Positions 6,522-7,093 of a stretch of 7,093 nt of DNA are shown here, piece by piece; positions within the stretch are counted from its first letter, which is position 1; each line of letters opens with the position of its first letter. The notes beneath the pieces are model-generated. The model was not told where the DNA came from. It saw only the letters and a program-made list of their open reading frames with translations, and did no database searches. A program made the position numbers and the translations under genes. Source of the stretch: an uncultured Oscillospiraceae bacterium. GTDB taxonomy: Bacteria; Bacillota; Clostridia; Oscillospirales; Oscillospiraceae. The stretch covers positions 1 through 7,093 of the forward strand of contig CAKUHX010000085.1 of assembly GCA_934659475.1 (NCBI GenBank), read 5' to 3'.

Positions 6522-7093
6522 ATGTCCGAAGCATGCACCCACGACTGCTCCAGCTGCGGCTCCGACTGCGCCTCCCGGGACCTGCGGGCCCCGGCCAATC
6601 CCAACTCCCGCGTGAAAAAGGTCATCGCCGTAGTCAGCGGCAAGGGCGGCGTGGGCAAGAGCACCGTCACCTCCGGTCTGGCCGTAGCCATGGCCCGCCG
6701 GGGCAAAAAGGTGGGTATTCTGGACGCCGATATCACCGGCCCCTCCATCCCCACCGCCTTCAACATCCACGAGAAGGCCAACGGCGACGACGTAGGGGTC
6801 TACCCCGCCGTGTCCGCCGGGGGGATCAAGGTGATCTCCCTGAACATGTTCGTGGAGCACGAGACCGACCCCGTCATCTGGCGCGGCCCGGTCATTGCGG
6901 GCATGGTCAAGCAGTTCTGGACCGATGTATCCTGGGGCGATGTGGACTACCTGTTCGTGGATATGCCCCCGGGCACCGGCGATGTGCCCCTGACCGTGTT
7001 CCAGTCCCTGCCCGTAGACGGCATCGTGGTGGTCACCTCCCCCCAGGAGCTGGTGTCCATGATCGTCACCAAGGCGGTGAACATGGCCCACAT
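6522..7093 (+). CDS. mrp: Mrp/NBP35/ApbC-type iron-sulfur cluster carrier ATPase, N-terminal part, 3' end outside window
   Basis: The frame starts at ATG 6522 and is still open at the right edge, giving 190 residues of a protein that is usually about 270-380 long. Members bind an Fe-S cluster between subunits and pass it to target apoproteins in the cytoplasm, using ATP. Residues 1-20 carry a cysteine cluster (Cys5, Cys9, Cys12, Cys16; CTHDCSSCGSDC), as in Firmicutes/archaeal-style members. The deviant Walker A SGKGGVGKST spans 39-48 with both signature lysines (Lys41, Lys46). The switch I region DADITGPSIP (68-77) and Walker B/switch II DMPPGTGD (147-154) follow, then VVTSPQELVSMIV (170-182), typical of Mrp. 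MinD and ParA share the P-loop but lack PPGTGD and the cysteines. AAAGGAGA (6505-6512) precedes the start. The gap of 68 bases after the PBP gene is the largest in the window, so it may begin a separate unit. Confidence 0.95.
   Translation, partial: MSEACTHDCSSCGSDCASRDLRAPANPNSRVKKVIAVVSGKGGVGKSTVTSGLAVAMARRGKKVGILDADITGPSIPTAFNIHEKANGDDVGVYPAVSAGGIKVISLNMFVEHETDPVIWRGPVIAGMVKQFWTDVSWGDVDYLFVDMPPGTGDVPLTVFQSLPVDGIVVVTSPQELVSMIVTKAVNMAH

Noticed and set aside
4294..6534. A 746-codon open frame on the minus strand opposite the PBP2 gene
   Set aside because: It mirrors the G/C-ending codons of the real gene, its translation is Gly/Val/Leu/His repetitive with no domain, and the + strand carries all three PBP active-site motifs.
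6522..7093. MinD rather than Mrp, given the position after mreCD/PBP2
   Set aside because: The DMPPGTGD motif, the N-terminal cysteine cluster and the SPQELVSMIV segment are Mrp traits and are not found in MinD.
1..7093. A mobile element, CRISPR array, defence system or other undescribed system
   Set aside because: No direct or inverted repeats of note, no transposase or integrase, no change in composition between genes, and all genes but one belong to well-known housekeeping families.

Overview
The window holds eight protein genes, all on the + strand and closely packed, with gaps of 30, 16, 5, 21, 18, 37 and 68 bases. The first and last genes are cut by the window edges. Base composition is strongly G+C rich (about two thirds by eye), most codons end in G or C, and almost every start has an AGGAGG-like ribosome binding site. 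These traits, the single-membrane style MreC/MreD/PBP2 set and the protein families suggest a high-G+C member of the Clostridia, probably in or near the Oscillospiraceae (Flavonifractor/Oscillibacter-like gut bacteria). The taxonomy is an inference from style, not from a marker gene.

Layout. Bases 1-719 encode the C-terminal end of a U32-family protein, probably of the RlhA/YhbU-like type now linked to RNA hydroxylation. Bases 750-1199 encode dUTPase (dut), 1216-2034 a DUF2262-like protein of unknown function, and 2040-2618 a Maf-type nucleotide pyrophosphatase. Next comes the cell-elongation block: mreC (2640-3482), mreD (3501-4013) and a long class B penicillin-binding protein of the PBP2/MrdA type (4051-6453). 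After a 68-base gap, 6522-7093 encode the first 190 residues of an Mrp/NBP35/ApbC-type iron-sulfur carrier ATPase.

How the genes fit together. dUTPase and Maf are both 'house-cleaning' enzymes that hydrolyse nucleotides to the monophosphate and pyrophosphate, so the left half looks like nucleotide and RNA quality control. MreC, MreD and PBP2 are membrane partners in the elongasome that builds lateral wall peptidoglycan. maf next to mreCD is a well-known arrangement in Firmicutes. Here, however, radC and mreB are absent between maf and mreC, and Mrp rather than minCD follows the PBP. No clear internal promoter or terminator was seen, so most or all of the block may be one transcription unit.

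I see no mobile element, CRISPR array, RNA gene or prophage, and no intergenic stretch longer than 68 bases. This is an ordinary chromosomal housekeeping region. The points most worth a second look are the unusually long PBP2 with a linker-rich insert and an acidic tail, the unknown DUF2262-like gene between two nucleotide pyrophosphatases, and the rearranged mre neighbourhood.
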